A stretch of 64,000 nucleotides of DNA from Arthrobacter castelli DSM 16402 (GTDB lineage Bacteria > Actinomycetota > Actinomycetes > Actinomycetales > Micrococcaceae), in the NCBI RefSeq assembly GCF_000430705.1, contig NZ_AUMN01000012.1, positions 62,001 through 126,000 of the forward strand, written 5' to 3'. Positions 52,577-60,572 of this stretch are shown in pieces (the stretch's first letter is position 1; each line of letters begins with the position of its first letter). The notes under the pieces were generated by a model. It was given only the letters and a program-made list of their open reading frames with translations, searched no databases and had not been told where the DNA came from. The translations under genes were made by a program, and so were the position numbers.

Positions 52577-54688
52577 TCAGAGAATCGCCCCGAGGATGAA
52601 GCCGGCACCGAGCATGACCAGCCCCAGGCAGACCAACAGCAGGCTCATCATCCAGTTCGACCGTGAATGAATCACATCTGACTGCTCCAGTGCTTCGGCC
52701 ATCGAGCGCTTCTCGTCTGTGAGGTCATTGACCTGAGTCTCATATTGGGCCTTGAACGAGGTCCCCATATTCTCGAGCTGGGCCAGCAGATCATCGACAC
52801 GCCTGGCCTGTGAGTCCGCCTTCTCTTTCTCCAGGTTGAGACTGTGTTGCCACGCCTCGTCACGTTCGGCCATCTGCTCGGCGGCACGGTGACGCACACG
52901 CTCGAGCTCATCATCCATGTGCTGTTGCCGCTGTGTCTGGTCCGCCTTCACGTCCTCCAGGGCCTGCTGGTGGGACGTCTTGAGAGCATTCACCTGGTCT
53001 GTGCGCGCCTGATCTTCGGCCAGCGTCTCGGCGCGGCTGATGTCGTCTTTTCGGTGGTCGTCGATCACGCGCTCGATTTGGGCCGTCCAGGAGTCCATGA
53101 GCTCGCGCTCGGCATCCAGGTTGGCTTTGTGCTGGTCTTCAAGCAGTTCCATAATGCGCGTCTGGCCGACCTGCATCTTCGAAGCCGCATCCTTGCGCCG
53201 CACCCGCAGAATCTCCTGTCGGGTGTGCGAATACGTGTTTTCGGCCAGCGCCTCGATCTCGGAGACGGCCTCGACCTGCTCACGCGCCACGCGCGCCTTG
53301 TTGCGCTCCTTATACTGCATCTCCGCCTGCGCCGCCGCCTGCTGGCCGACCGCCGCCGCCGTGGTGTTGAACTCCTCGAGAATTTCTTTATGCCGGGTGC
53401 GGACATCCTCGTCTTTTGTGGCCAGCCGCTGCTTATGATCGGCTTCGGCACGATCGTTGAGAGCCTTGTACCGGCTGCCTTCACGATCGGTGGCCACTTC
53501 ACGGGTGACCTGCTCAACATGTAAGGCCATGAGTTTGATGTATTCGGTGCGCAGAGTCGACTCGCCCTGATCATGCAGCTGCTCCAATGAGGCGTTGGCC
53601 TGCCGGGTCAGCTGCCCGATCTGGTCACCGAGCCATTGGCTGGCACCGGCGGGCGTGGCAATCCGGACCACCGGTATGCCGATATTGAATACGGTGTTGA
53701 ACTCGTCGAGCCGGATGTCGAGATCGAGGTCATCGCTGAGGAACCGGCGGGCGATCTGCTCACGGATCTGATCCTGGTCCGCCACCAGAACCTCATCGTC
53801 TAACTCTTCTTCGTCTTCATCCTCATCTTCATCATCGTCATACCCGTCGTCGTGAACGTACGGATCTTCATCAAATGGAACCTCTTCGGCTCCGGGGCCG
53901 TCATCGACCGATGGTTCATCGAACGCCGCCGCATCCACGCTGTCCGCGCCTGCCGCCTCCGCTGCAACCCCGGCATCTTCGTCGACAACATCCGAGAAGA
54001 CCGGCTGAACTTCACCATCATCGGAATCAACTGCGCCGGTGTCGGTTTCAGGCTCGTCATCAAACAGTGGATCACCGTCGTCGACGGACTGATCCGCCCC
54101 GGCGGCGGCAATCGGTTCGGTCTGCCGCTGTCCATCGCCTGCTGGACCCGCCTGCCCCGCCTCGCCGCTGTGTTCGGCCCAGGCTGCATCCCCGACAGCA
54201 GTCTTAAGATCCTCAGTGCCGGCACAAACCCGCAGAGCCTGGGCGAAATCCGCGGCGGCGACGATGGTGTAATCCAGTTGCCGGCTGCCATCTTGCCAGA
54301 GCACGGCCCAGGAGTATTCAGCTTCAGTCAGCAGGCGATATTCCTCCATCCGCGACAGCGTGTCCTCAGTGGGGATGATGCCGAAGGTCTCGCCCGCCAG
54401 CATGTCAGTGGTGGCCACGGTCTGAATCTGATCGGATTCGATCAGCCCGATAATGGAGCCTTTGGCCTCATCGCGGTTATGACGCTTGCTCAATCCGCCG
54501 ATCGCGTCGGCTTCAAGCGTCAGGATCACCCAGCCCGTTCCGCCGGGGAAGATGAACGGCTCGTTGGTGCGCAGCAATTCGACTGCCGCGGCAGTGGCGG
54601 TTTCACGGACCACGGACGCCAGCAGCTCATCCGGCTTCTTCTTTCGTTCCTTCTTTTGGCTGTCTTTCGTGGCTGGCAGAATGCTCAT
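52577..54688 (-). CDS. Tail-anchored coiled-coil protein of the conjugation operon
   Basis: 703 residues. A folded N-terminal domain (about 1-165, with FPGGTGWVILTLEADAIGG), a highly acidic linker (about 200-300, DDDEDEDEDEEELDDE), a long coiled coil (about 370-660, many E-x-x-R/K heptads) and one C-terminal membrane helix (MMSLLLVCLGLVMLGAGFILGAIL). The architecture suggests a membrane-attached scaffold reaching into the cytoplasm. No family recognised. AAGGGAT serves as ribosome-binding site. Its position between a Clp-like ATPase and the coupling protein suggests transfer-apparatus assembly. Confidence 0.6.
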   Translation of the reverse strand: MSILPATKDSQKKERKKKPDELLASVVRETATAAAVELLRTNEPFIFPGGTGWVILTLEADAIGGLSKRHNRDEAKGSIIGLIESDQIQTVATTDMLAGETFGIIPTEDTLSRMEEYRLLTEAEYSWAVLWQDGSRQLDYTIVAAADFAQALRVCAGTEDLKTAVGDAAWAEHSGEAGQAGPAGDGQRQTEPIAAAGADQSVDDGDPLFDDEPETDTGAVDSDDGEVQPVFSDVVDEDAGVAAEAAGADSVDAAAFDEPSVDDGPGAEEVPFDEDPYVHDDGYDDDEDEDEDEEELDDEVLVADQDQIREQIARRFLSDDLDLDIRLDEFNTVFNIGIPVVRIATPAGASQWLGDQIGQLTRQANASLEQLHDQGESTLRTEYIKLMALHVEQVTREVATDREGSRYKALNDRAEADHKQRLATKDEDVRTRHKEILEEFNTTAAAVGQQAAAQAEMQYKERNKARVAREQVEAVSEIEALAENTYSHTRQEILRVRRKDAASKMQVGQTRIMELLEDQHKANLDAERELMDSWTAQIERVIDDHRKDDISRAETLAEDQARTDQVNALKTSHQQALEDVKADQTQRQQHMDDELERVRHRAAEQMAERDEAWQHSLNLEKEKADSQARRVDDLLAQLENMGTSFKAQYETQVNDLTDEKRSMAEALEQSDVIHSRSNWMMSLLLVCLGLVMLGAGFILGAIL

Positions 54689-54822
54689 GTCTGTGGATCC
54701 CTTCGATCAATACCGCCATTAGTCTCATATACGAGAATACTATTAATGAATGCAAGTCTGCAACGTTTCTAAATTATCAGTACTGGATCATTGAAACGAT
54801 CATATATGATCAAAACACCCGC
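54689..54822 (-). promoter_or_regulatory. AT-rich promoter region before the coiled-coil gene
   Basis: It contains the perfect palindrome GATCATATATGATC (54798-54811) and the ACTC-type palindrome at 54723. Runs such as TATTAATGAATGC give several -10 candidates on the minus strand. Confidence 0.5.
54723..54736. promoter_or_regulatory. ACTC-N6-GAGT-like palindrome, site C
   Basis: TCTC-ATATAC-GAGA, 35-48 bases before the coiled-coil gene's ATG, the same distance as site B from the RNA polymerase start. Confidence 0.45.
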
Positions 54823-56589
54823 TTATCTCATTGCGCTGACGACCACGTGGGCGTCCGAGGTCAGCAGGGACTTATGGTCGCTGACCAGCTCTCCTTCGAC
54901 GTCGATGCGAATCCGGCGCTCGACTGGATGCTCGTTGACGAACAGTGCCACGGCTGTGGTCACTTCATCGGTCATTTTCGCCACCGCCGCACGGGCACCG
55001 CCGGCATCGGAGTCGCTGTCGGACCTGTCGTCGATGAGGTACTGCAGGACCCTCTCGTCGATCGTCACGGCCACGTTGTGCTTGACCAGCACCTCCTGGA
55101 CCAACCCGCGCAGCTTGGTCTTGATGATCTTCTGCTGCGTGGGCAGCGACAACGGCTGGAACGGCACGATTGAATCAATACGTCCCAGCAGTTCCGGCGG
55201 AAACCGGTTGTCGCCGGAGGTCGAGGAGATCGACCGGCGGATGAGCTTCTCATAGTGCAACAGCTGCTTGCCCGAACCGGTGTCGTCGGGTTCGTATTGG
55301 GCGATGGTCGAGAAGATCTCGGAGCCGGCGTTGGTCGTCAACACAATGTAGGTGTTGAGGAAAGAGACCTCGCGGTTGTTGTCGTCGGAGAGCCGACCGT
55401 CGTCGAGGACCTGGAGCAGCACCCTGGTGACCATCGAATGTGCTTTCTCCACCTCGTCGAACAGCAGTACGGCATGGGATAAGTCCCACACCCGCTTGGT
55501 CAGCTCCGAGCGGAACGCCGCCAGCGAGTCTTCAGTTGCATATTCAGTCATGTCCATGCGGATCAAATGCCGCTGGTCGTCGCCGAACAAGAGCTTCGCC
55601 AGCTGCTTGGCGGTCTCCGATTTGCCCACACCGGTCGATCCGGCGAACAGCAGGCTTGCCTGCGGCCGCGTCTTGTCGTTGAGGTCGGCCACGCACAGCT
55701 GCAGGCGGCGGGCCAGCACGCTGGTGGCCAGATCCTGGCTGAGCACCTTCGAGTCCAGCTGCCGCTTGATCTTGGTGCCGTCGACACGGAAGGCGACGTT
55801 GACGTTCAGCGACTCCATGAGCACGTCCGCGAGCAGGTCCTTGTCGATGGCGCGTTTGGTGTGCCGGTGCCAGCCGACCATCGAGTCGAGTACCAGGATC
55901 GACTTGCGCGGCTGTGCGTTGGCCGGCATATACCGCTGTGTGTACTCGTAGATCAACCGGAAGATGTGATCGTCGAGGAACTGGTCGGCGACGTCGTAAC
56001 GCTGTGCCATGCCTTCCAGGATCTGCACCGTCGTTTCTTCGTCCGGCGGTGAGAGGTTGATCCGCTGCAGACGCTCCACCAACGGCTGGTTCGCTGAAAT
56101 GTGCAGATGGAACTCGTCGTAGGTCGTCGCGGCAATGACGCGGATACCGCGGGCACCGGAGGCGGCCAGCACCGGCTTGATCGCCTCGACCGCGGCGTCG
56201 GAGAGCTGGATGATCTGGTGGAACTCATCGATGAACAGCACCAGTTCCAGGCCCTCGTCCGCGACGAAACGCTCGGCCTCGTCGAAGAAGCCTTTGAGCA
56301 TCGCGGCCATGTTTTCGGCGTTGCCCGCCTCGGAGATCATCCTGGCCGGATCGACCTCGAGATACAGTCTCTTCGGGTCCGAGGCCATCGTGGCCTGGAC
56401 AACACTGGTTTTGCCCGAGCCCGCGGGGGCCAGCATCAATGCGTTGCATAGTTCGGGGCGGTTCATCGAGGCCAGCAGCTGCGTCTTCTCGTGCTCGCGG
56501 CCGACGATGGCCCGTTCCGCCATTTTCATCGGCTGCGACAGCCGCCCCAACAGCTCATAAGACTCGTTGAGCCGCACATCAGCGAACAT
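54823..56589 (-). CDS. Second Clp/Hsp100-like double-AAA+ ATPase
   Basis: 588 residues from the ATG at 56589, preceded by AAAGGG; an ATG seven codons upstream abuts the promoter and is less likely. First module: Walker A APAGSGKTS (about 55-63), Walker B LVLFIDEFHQ (about 118-127). Second: FAGSTGVGKSETAK (about 310-323) and VLLFDEVEKAH (about 375-385), sensor VLTTNAGSEIF. It begins REHEKTQLLASM without an N domain, and there is no ClpB middle domain. It differs clearly from the Clp-like protein encoded near 30 kb, so the element has two. A role in assembling or recycling the transfer machine is inferred from position. Confidence 0.82.
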   Translation of the reverse strand: MFADVRLNESYELLGRLSQPMKMAERAIVGREHEKTQLLASMNRPELCNALMLAPAGSGKTSVVQATMASDPKRLYLEVDPARMISEAGNAENMAAMLKGFFDEAERFVADEGLELVLFIDEFHQIIQLSDAAVEAIKPVLAASGARGIRVIAATTYDEFHLHISANQPLVERLQRINLSPPDEETTVQILEGMAQRYDVADQFLDDHIFRLIYEYTQRYMPANAQPRKSILVLDSMVGWHRHTKRAIDKDLLADVLMESLNVNVAFRVDGTKIKRQLDSKVLSQDLATSVLARRLQLCVADLNDKTRPQASLLFAGSTGVGKSETAKQLAKLLFGDDQRHLIRMDMTEYATEDSLAAFRSELTKRVWDLSHAVLLFDEVEKAHSMVTRVLLQVLDDGRLSDDNNREVSFLNTYIVLTTNAGSEIFSTIAQYEPDDTGSGKQLLHYEKLIRRSISSTSGDNRFPPELLGRIDSIVPFQPLSLPTQQKIIKTKLRGLVQEVLVKHNVAVTIDERVLQYLIDDRSDSDSDAGGARAAVAKMTDEVTTAVALFVNEHPVERRIRIDVEGELVSDHKSLLTSDAHVVVSAMR

Positions 56590-56623
56590 GCAGGCACACC
56601 CTTTCGACATGTATCAAATAGAT

Positions 56624-56638
56624 TGAAAGATCAGTCAA
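56624..56638 (-). repeat. 15-base motif shared with 3442-3456
   Basis: TGAAAGATCAGTCAA occurs here and at 3442-3456, both in AT-rich regions before operons. On the gene's strand it reads TTGACTGATCTTTCA, whose TTGACT could be a -35 box 17 bases before GATACA, or the repeat is an operator. Confidence 0.4.
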
Positions 56639-56751
56639 ACTCTATCATGTAAATGATCTATCAAAGACAAAGAAATATCGTCCGACAAACCATTGGGGAA
56701 GGGTCTGTCAACATGGCGTCGACGACCTACGTGGGCCGCCGTGACGGCAGA

Positions 56752-57339
56752 TCATCCGAATTCGGGCTCATCGTCAGCGGCCGGCTGTTCGTCAAAGACG
56801 GGCGCGGTGGACCTGGCAGAGGGCTTCGGTTCAGTGGCCCGTGCAGTGAGCCCCGGCGGCGGCACAGTGTGGTCCGTGTCCGCAGGGCTGCCCTGTGTGC
56901 GGGTGACCGGGTTGAACGGCCAACCCGGCTCACCCGGGCCCGGCACCAACAGAGGCAATCTATTCGGCCGTGCCCGCGCCGCCGCGGGTGGAGCCTGTGC
57001 ATGCGGAGTTTCCGCCGGCGGGCCCGCATCCATCCCGGCCGGCTCTTTCGCGCCGAACTGATCGGCTTCGTCGAGCAGGCTGTGGCCGGCTGAAAGAACA
57101 GCGCCGACGCCAGCGCCGGTCACCGGCCCGACCCGCGGGATCGGCCGGCCGATTCGAGCGCTTTGCCGGGCACCTTTGATCGCCTCCCTGCCGATCCGGC
57201 CCAGCGCCGAGACTTCGCCCGCCGTGGGGGCGCGCAGCTTTTTTCTCGCCCGTGACGGATCCGCTGCCGGCTCAGCCCCGGACTGCCGCTGGCGCGATGA
57301 CGAATTCAGCTGTGCCTCACGTGAAGAGCCATTTTTCAT
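56752..57339 (-). CDS. Hypothetical basic, Pro/Ala-rich protein
   Basis: 195 residues from the ATG at 57339 (GGAAAGGA upstream). Longer frames to 57594 overlap the preceding gene and the hairpin. A basic, Ser/Arg-rich first third (RARKKLRAP) with a Gly-rich GPVTGAGVGAVLSAGHSLL segment, then a low-complexity Pro/Ala tail ending in acidic residues. Possibly disordered; no family recognised. Confidence 0.5.
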   Translation of the reverse strand: MKNGSSREAQLNSSSRQRQSGAEPAADPSRARKKLRAPTAGEVSALGRIGREAIKGARQSARIGRPIPRVGPVTGAGVGAVLSAGHSLLDEADQFGAKEPAGMDAGPPAETPHAQAPPAAARARPNRLPLLVPGPGEPGWPFNPVTRTQGSPADTDHTVPPPGLTARATEPKPSARSTAPVFDEQPAADDEPEFG

Positions 57340-57358
57340 GATCGCTGTCCTTTCCTTT

Positions 57359-57410
57359 ACACACCACAGGCCCCCGACGAGCAGGAGCTCATCGGGGGCC
57401 TGTGGTGTGT
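57359..57410 (-). terminator. Long hairpin between two small conjugation-region genes
   Basis: A 19-bp perfect repeat (57359-57377 with 57392-57410; ends ACACACCACAGG / CCTGTGGTGTGT) with a 14-base loop. No T-run on the minus strand, so it may instead stabilise or process the RNA. Confidence 0.6.
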
Positions 57411-57430
57411 ATTCTCGCCGCTGTGACGCC

Positions 57431-57988
57431 TCAGCCGAGCTGCGGCTCTTCCGACTCGGCGACCCGCTCGGTCTCAGCTTCAACGCCGGCAGTCTGCTCA
57501 GCGGCGGGTTCTGCCGTCGCCTGCTGCTCGGTCGCCCTGGCATCACGGGCTTCGCGCATGGATGAGAACTGGCCATCCATGGTCTGACTATCAATGTCGA
57601 AGTCGGACCCGCCCAGTGACTCGGAGTTGAGCACCAGACCGTTACCCTTGGCCGAGGGCATCACGTTGGCTTTGACCCCGTAGAGCTGTCCGATCTTTTC
57701 GCCATCGGCGTTGGCGATCGGCTCCACATTCGGGCCGGCCGCCTCGGCGATCTTGTCGAATTGGCCCGCCGAATAGGGGGCACCGTTGTTGTAGCGCGTC
57801 TGGCCGTCGTCACCGACAGTGCGGTTGGACGTCAGATGCAGGTTCGTCTCGCTCTTGCCCCGCTCGTCACGATGATCGACCTGGACGTCCAAGAAGCGCG
57901 TCTTGCCATCTTTGGTCACATTGTTGTCGAACGTCTTGGCCACGAGATTGACCCCGGTGAAAGCGCCTTTTCCTTTGAGCTGTGCCAT
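57431..57988 (-). CDS. Hypothetical acidic-tailed protein
   Basis: 185 residues, AGGAG nine bases before the ATG. Strand-rich first 100 residues (FTGVNLVAKTFDNNVTKDGK ... RFLDVQVDH), then an acidic, Glu/Ala-rich disordered tail ending SEEPQLG. The plan (compact domain, acidic flexible tail) is like single-stranded-DNA-binding proteins, but the domain is not recognised. It has its own AT-rich promoter with site D, so high expression is likely. Confidence 0.5.
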   Translation of the reverse strand: MAQLKGKGAFTGVNLVAKTFDNNVTKDGKTRFLDVQVDHRDERGKSETNLHLTSNRTVGDDGQTRYNNGAPYSAGQFDKIAEAAGPNVEPIANADGEKIGQLYGVKANVMPSAKGNGLVLNSESLGGSDFDIDSQTMDGQFSSMREARDARATEQQATAEPAAEQTAGVEAETERVAESEEPQLG

Positions 57989-58151
57989 GATCTTTACTCC
58001 TTTATTTGTTCCGACTCACACATGAGTCGGTCTCGATCAACGACCATCGCCCGATCATTAGCAACCTATCCGGCGAATACTGTAGAGACTAATACAGTAT
58101 AAATGCGGATGCAACCAGTCGATGATCTACTGAATGATCTATGACCGATAA
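57989..58151 (-). promoter_or_regulatory. AT-rich region with two inverted repeats between relaxase and small-protein gene
   Basis: Contains site D and ATACTGTA-gagactaa-TACAGTAT (58077-58084 with 58093-58100). It holds the promoter of the 185-residue gene. Its position directly after the relaxase gene makes it a candidate oriT, without direct proof. Confidence 0.4.
58011..58030. promoter_or_regulatory. ACTC-N6-GAGT palindrome, site D
   Basis: CCGACTCA-CACA-TGAGTCGG is a perfect repeat with 8-bp arms. Its centre contains ACTC-ACACAT-GAGT, matching sites A-C. It lies 26 bases before the ATG of the 185-residue gene. Confidence 0.6.
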
Positions 58152-60512
58152 TTATGTCCCCATCGACATGTCGCCCGGCTGCCCGCCTCGGTCGGATCCG
58201 GCCGTGTCGGCATCGGGATACTGCGACAGATCAGGGGCCTCGAGTGCGGCCTGATCCACCTGTTGGCGGACGGACACGGCCAGACCGGCATCCAATGATG
58301 AGGCAGCTTGTCTGTCCACCTTCTCTTCGGCGCTACGCGCCGCACGCAGTTCTGCGAACCGGCTGGGCAGCACGCTGCGCCCGTGTGCATCGGCATTGTC
58401 ATCCAAGACGGCCGTCAGCTTCGTCATCGCCGCGACATCGTCGACGGGCAGGTCGACGATGGCCTCACTCTGGTGCGAGTCGTCGAGATAGGCCATGGCA
58501 CCGAGCAGTAACTCGTGGCGCTGGTTCGCTTCGGCCACAAAGGCCTGCCGGCTGGACGGGCCCACGGTGACATCGTTGAAGAAGTCGTAGCCAAGGTGGT
58601 GCAGGTCCAGGGCCTTGACTTCGTTGAAGTCGTAGGCGGCACCTTTTTCGATGACCAGATCCTGGAGGCCATCATCAGCGACGGAATCCGTATCTGCACC
58701 CGGATCGGTGCCTGTGCCGGTCGCTGCTGCAGGCCCGGCAGTATCGACAGCCGCCGCTGAGGCTTGTGCCGGCCTCAATATCAGCCCGGTGGCGGCCAGA
58801 TCCGTACGCAGCTGCTCAAGCCGCTCGTCATATCCCGAGCGCATTGTCGAAATCCGGTGGTCCAGCACGCTGCGGCCGGCATCGCCTTCGGTGAGCAACC
58901 GGCCGCCGGGCTGGTCATAGATCTCGCGGCCCAAACGTTCGGCCTCATCGGGGTCTTTCATCCGCTGCAGCGAACCGTCGTGGCGCAGGCTCTTCAGTGC
59001 CAGCAGCCGCTGGCCGTAGTCGGCGACTTCCTGGTGCTGCTCGTACCAGGGGCCGGCCTCGCCCATGAATGGCAGAAAATGCTGGTATTTGGCCATCAGT
59101 CGAAGCTGATACTGCTGTTCGTGCCAGTAGAAGTCGTAGAGCGGCCTCGAATCGTCATCGGCGACACCGGCATCATCGGCCCTCTCCCATTGCCGTGTCA
59201 GATCGCGATACACACCGGACTTGCGCTTGTGGTGATCCAGGCGCGAGGCGTAATTACGCAGGCGAAAACCGAATGAGACCATATCGGCCGACTCGCCCTG
59301 GTCGTCGAGGCCGGCATCGTGGCGATCGGCGGCCAGCGTGGCCATCTGCTCATAATCCATGCCCATTACGTCAAGCATCGGTGTGCGGATCGTCAGTTCA
59401 TCTTCGGGCAGCGCGGCCACCATCCGGTAGACGCCGTTGATTCCGCGCTCGACAATCCGGCCGCGGCCGGTGTCAACGAGGCTCTGCCACTGTTCGGTGC
59501 TCAGGTCTTCGGCCTCGCGGCGCTGGTTGGCATAGTCGACGATTTTTTCCATGGCCGCCGGCATGGGTGAGTCGCTGCGCTCGAGCTGTTCGGTGACCAG
59601 TTCGGTGGCCAGCTCATTGGCTTTGCGCATCCGGTGGTCATTGGTCCCGGCTCGCCACAGGCTCCGATCCTCGGGCAGGCACGCGAGCATGAACTGCGGC
59701 AGTGACTCGTCACGCATTTTCTCGTGCGCCCACCGTTTGATGAAGGTGGTGACGTTGCGTCGTTCGTACCCGACGGCGCTGGATAAGTGGGCCACCGTCT
59801 GTTTCTCATCCAGCCAGGCATCGACCCCGCGGCGCAGCCGCGACTTGTGCCGGTCGGTCAGCTTGCCGCGCTGGGTGCCGTCTTTGGCCAGCTGACCTTC
59901 TCCGGCGTCGACGGCGGCGATATGTGCGTGAAGGTGTTCGGTGTCGACCTGGATGGTGGCGGTATAGCGCAGGTCGTCGAACCCGCCACTGCCGGCGGCC
60001 ATCCGATCCATACCGCGCATCACCGCCATACGCAGCTTCATCTGATCAACATGGCCGCGATAGTCACCGGGCTGGCTGCAGTGGAAATCCCGGTCGATGA
60101 TCCTGTGGCGCTTCAAATAATCCTCGTCGAACGACAGCACCGTCTTCATCACCGTCTTACCGACGTCGAACAAGTGCTGCATGTCGGCCGAGGCCGCTTT
60201 CAGCTGCTCATCGGACAGTGAGACCGAACCATAGCCGAACGCCAGCCCGCCCTCGCCCTGGGCCTGGCGCATCTCGCGCTTGGCACTGTTGGCAGTGCTT
60301 GGCGCGCGCTCGACCGCGTCCGTGCGGGCCATGTAGCGCAGGATGAAGTTGTCCGTCCGCAGGCGCTGGATCGGGGCCAGAGATTCCACGGCCTGATCAC
60401 GGGCCATGTACTGCTGAATATAGTTGCCCGGCGTGCCGCCGCGGGAACCGCCGCCGCCAGGGGTCGGCACCGAGTATTCGTTGACCAGCACGATGTCTTG
60501 TTTGAGCCCCAC
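58152..60512 (-). CDS. HUH relaxase (conjugative nickase)
   Basis: 786 residues from a GTG at 60512, seven bases after GAGGAAGG; a TTG at 60548 is the alternative. The metal-binding HUH motif is TEHLHAHIAAVD (about 213-224), preceded by the strand YTATIQV. Several N-terminal Tyr (YIQQYMARD, ILRYMARTDAVE, about 30-65) are candidates for the DNA-linked nucleophile. A central helical region with NDHRMRKANELATELV and a C-terminal acidic extension follow. It resembles Gram-positive MobP-class relaxases but is divergent. It nicks oriT and pilots the strand; the coupling protein is 6 kb downstream. Confidence 0.78.
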   Translation of the reverse strand: MGLKQDIVLVNEYSVPTPGGGGSRGGTPGNYIQQYMARDQAVESLAPIQRLRTDNFILRYMARTDAVERAPSTANSAKREMRQAQGEGGLAFGYGSVSLSDEQLKAASADMQHLFDVGKTVMKTVLSFDEDYLKRHRIIDRDFHCSQPGDYRGHVDQMKLRMAVMRGMDRMAAGSGGFDDLRYTATIQVDTEHLHAHIAAVDAGEGQLAKDGTQRGKLTDRHKSRLRRGVDAWLDEKQTVAHLSSAVGYERRNVTTFIKRWAHEKMRDESLPQFMLACLPEDRSLWRAGTNDHRMRKANELATELVTEQLERSDSPMPAAMEKIVDYANQRREAEDLSTEQWQSLVDTGRGRIVERGINGVYRMVAALPEDELTIRTPMLDVMGMDYEQMATLAADRHDAGLDDQGESADMVSFGFRLRNYASRLDHHKRKSGVYRDLTRQWERADDAGVADDDSRPLYDFYWHEQQYQLRLMAKYQHFLPFMGEAGPWYEQHQEVADYGQRLLALKSLRHDGSLQRMKDPDEAERLGREIYDQPGGRLLTEGDAGRSVLDHRISTMRSGYDERLEQLRTDLAATGLILRPAQASAAAVDTAGPAAATGTGTDPGADTDSVADDGLQDLVIEKGAAYDFNEVKALDLHHLGYDFFNDVTVGPSSRQAFVAEANQRHELLLGAMAYLDDSHQSEAIVDLPVDDVAAMTKLTAVLDDNADAHGRSVLPSRFAELRAARSAEEKVDRQAASSLDAGLAVSVRQQVDQAALEAPDLSQYPDADTAGSDRGGQPGDMSMGT

Positions 60513-60572
60513 GACGGCCCTTCCTCTTTCGACAGCAGCCACGGACAATAGATCACGCCTGGGCGGCCTGAC

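Noticed and set aside
57359-57410. Intrinsic terminator with T-run
   Set aside because: The hairpin is real, but neither strand has a following T-run, so rho-independent termination was not claimed with confidence.
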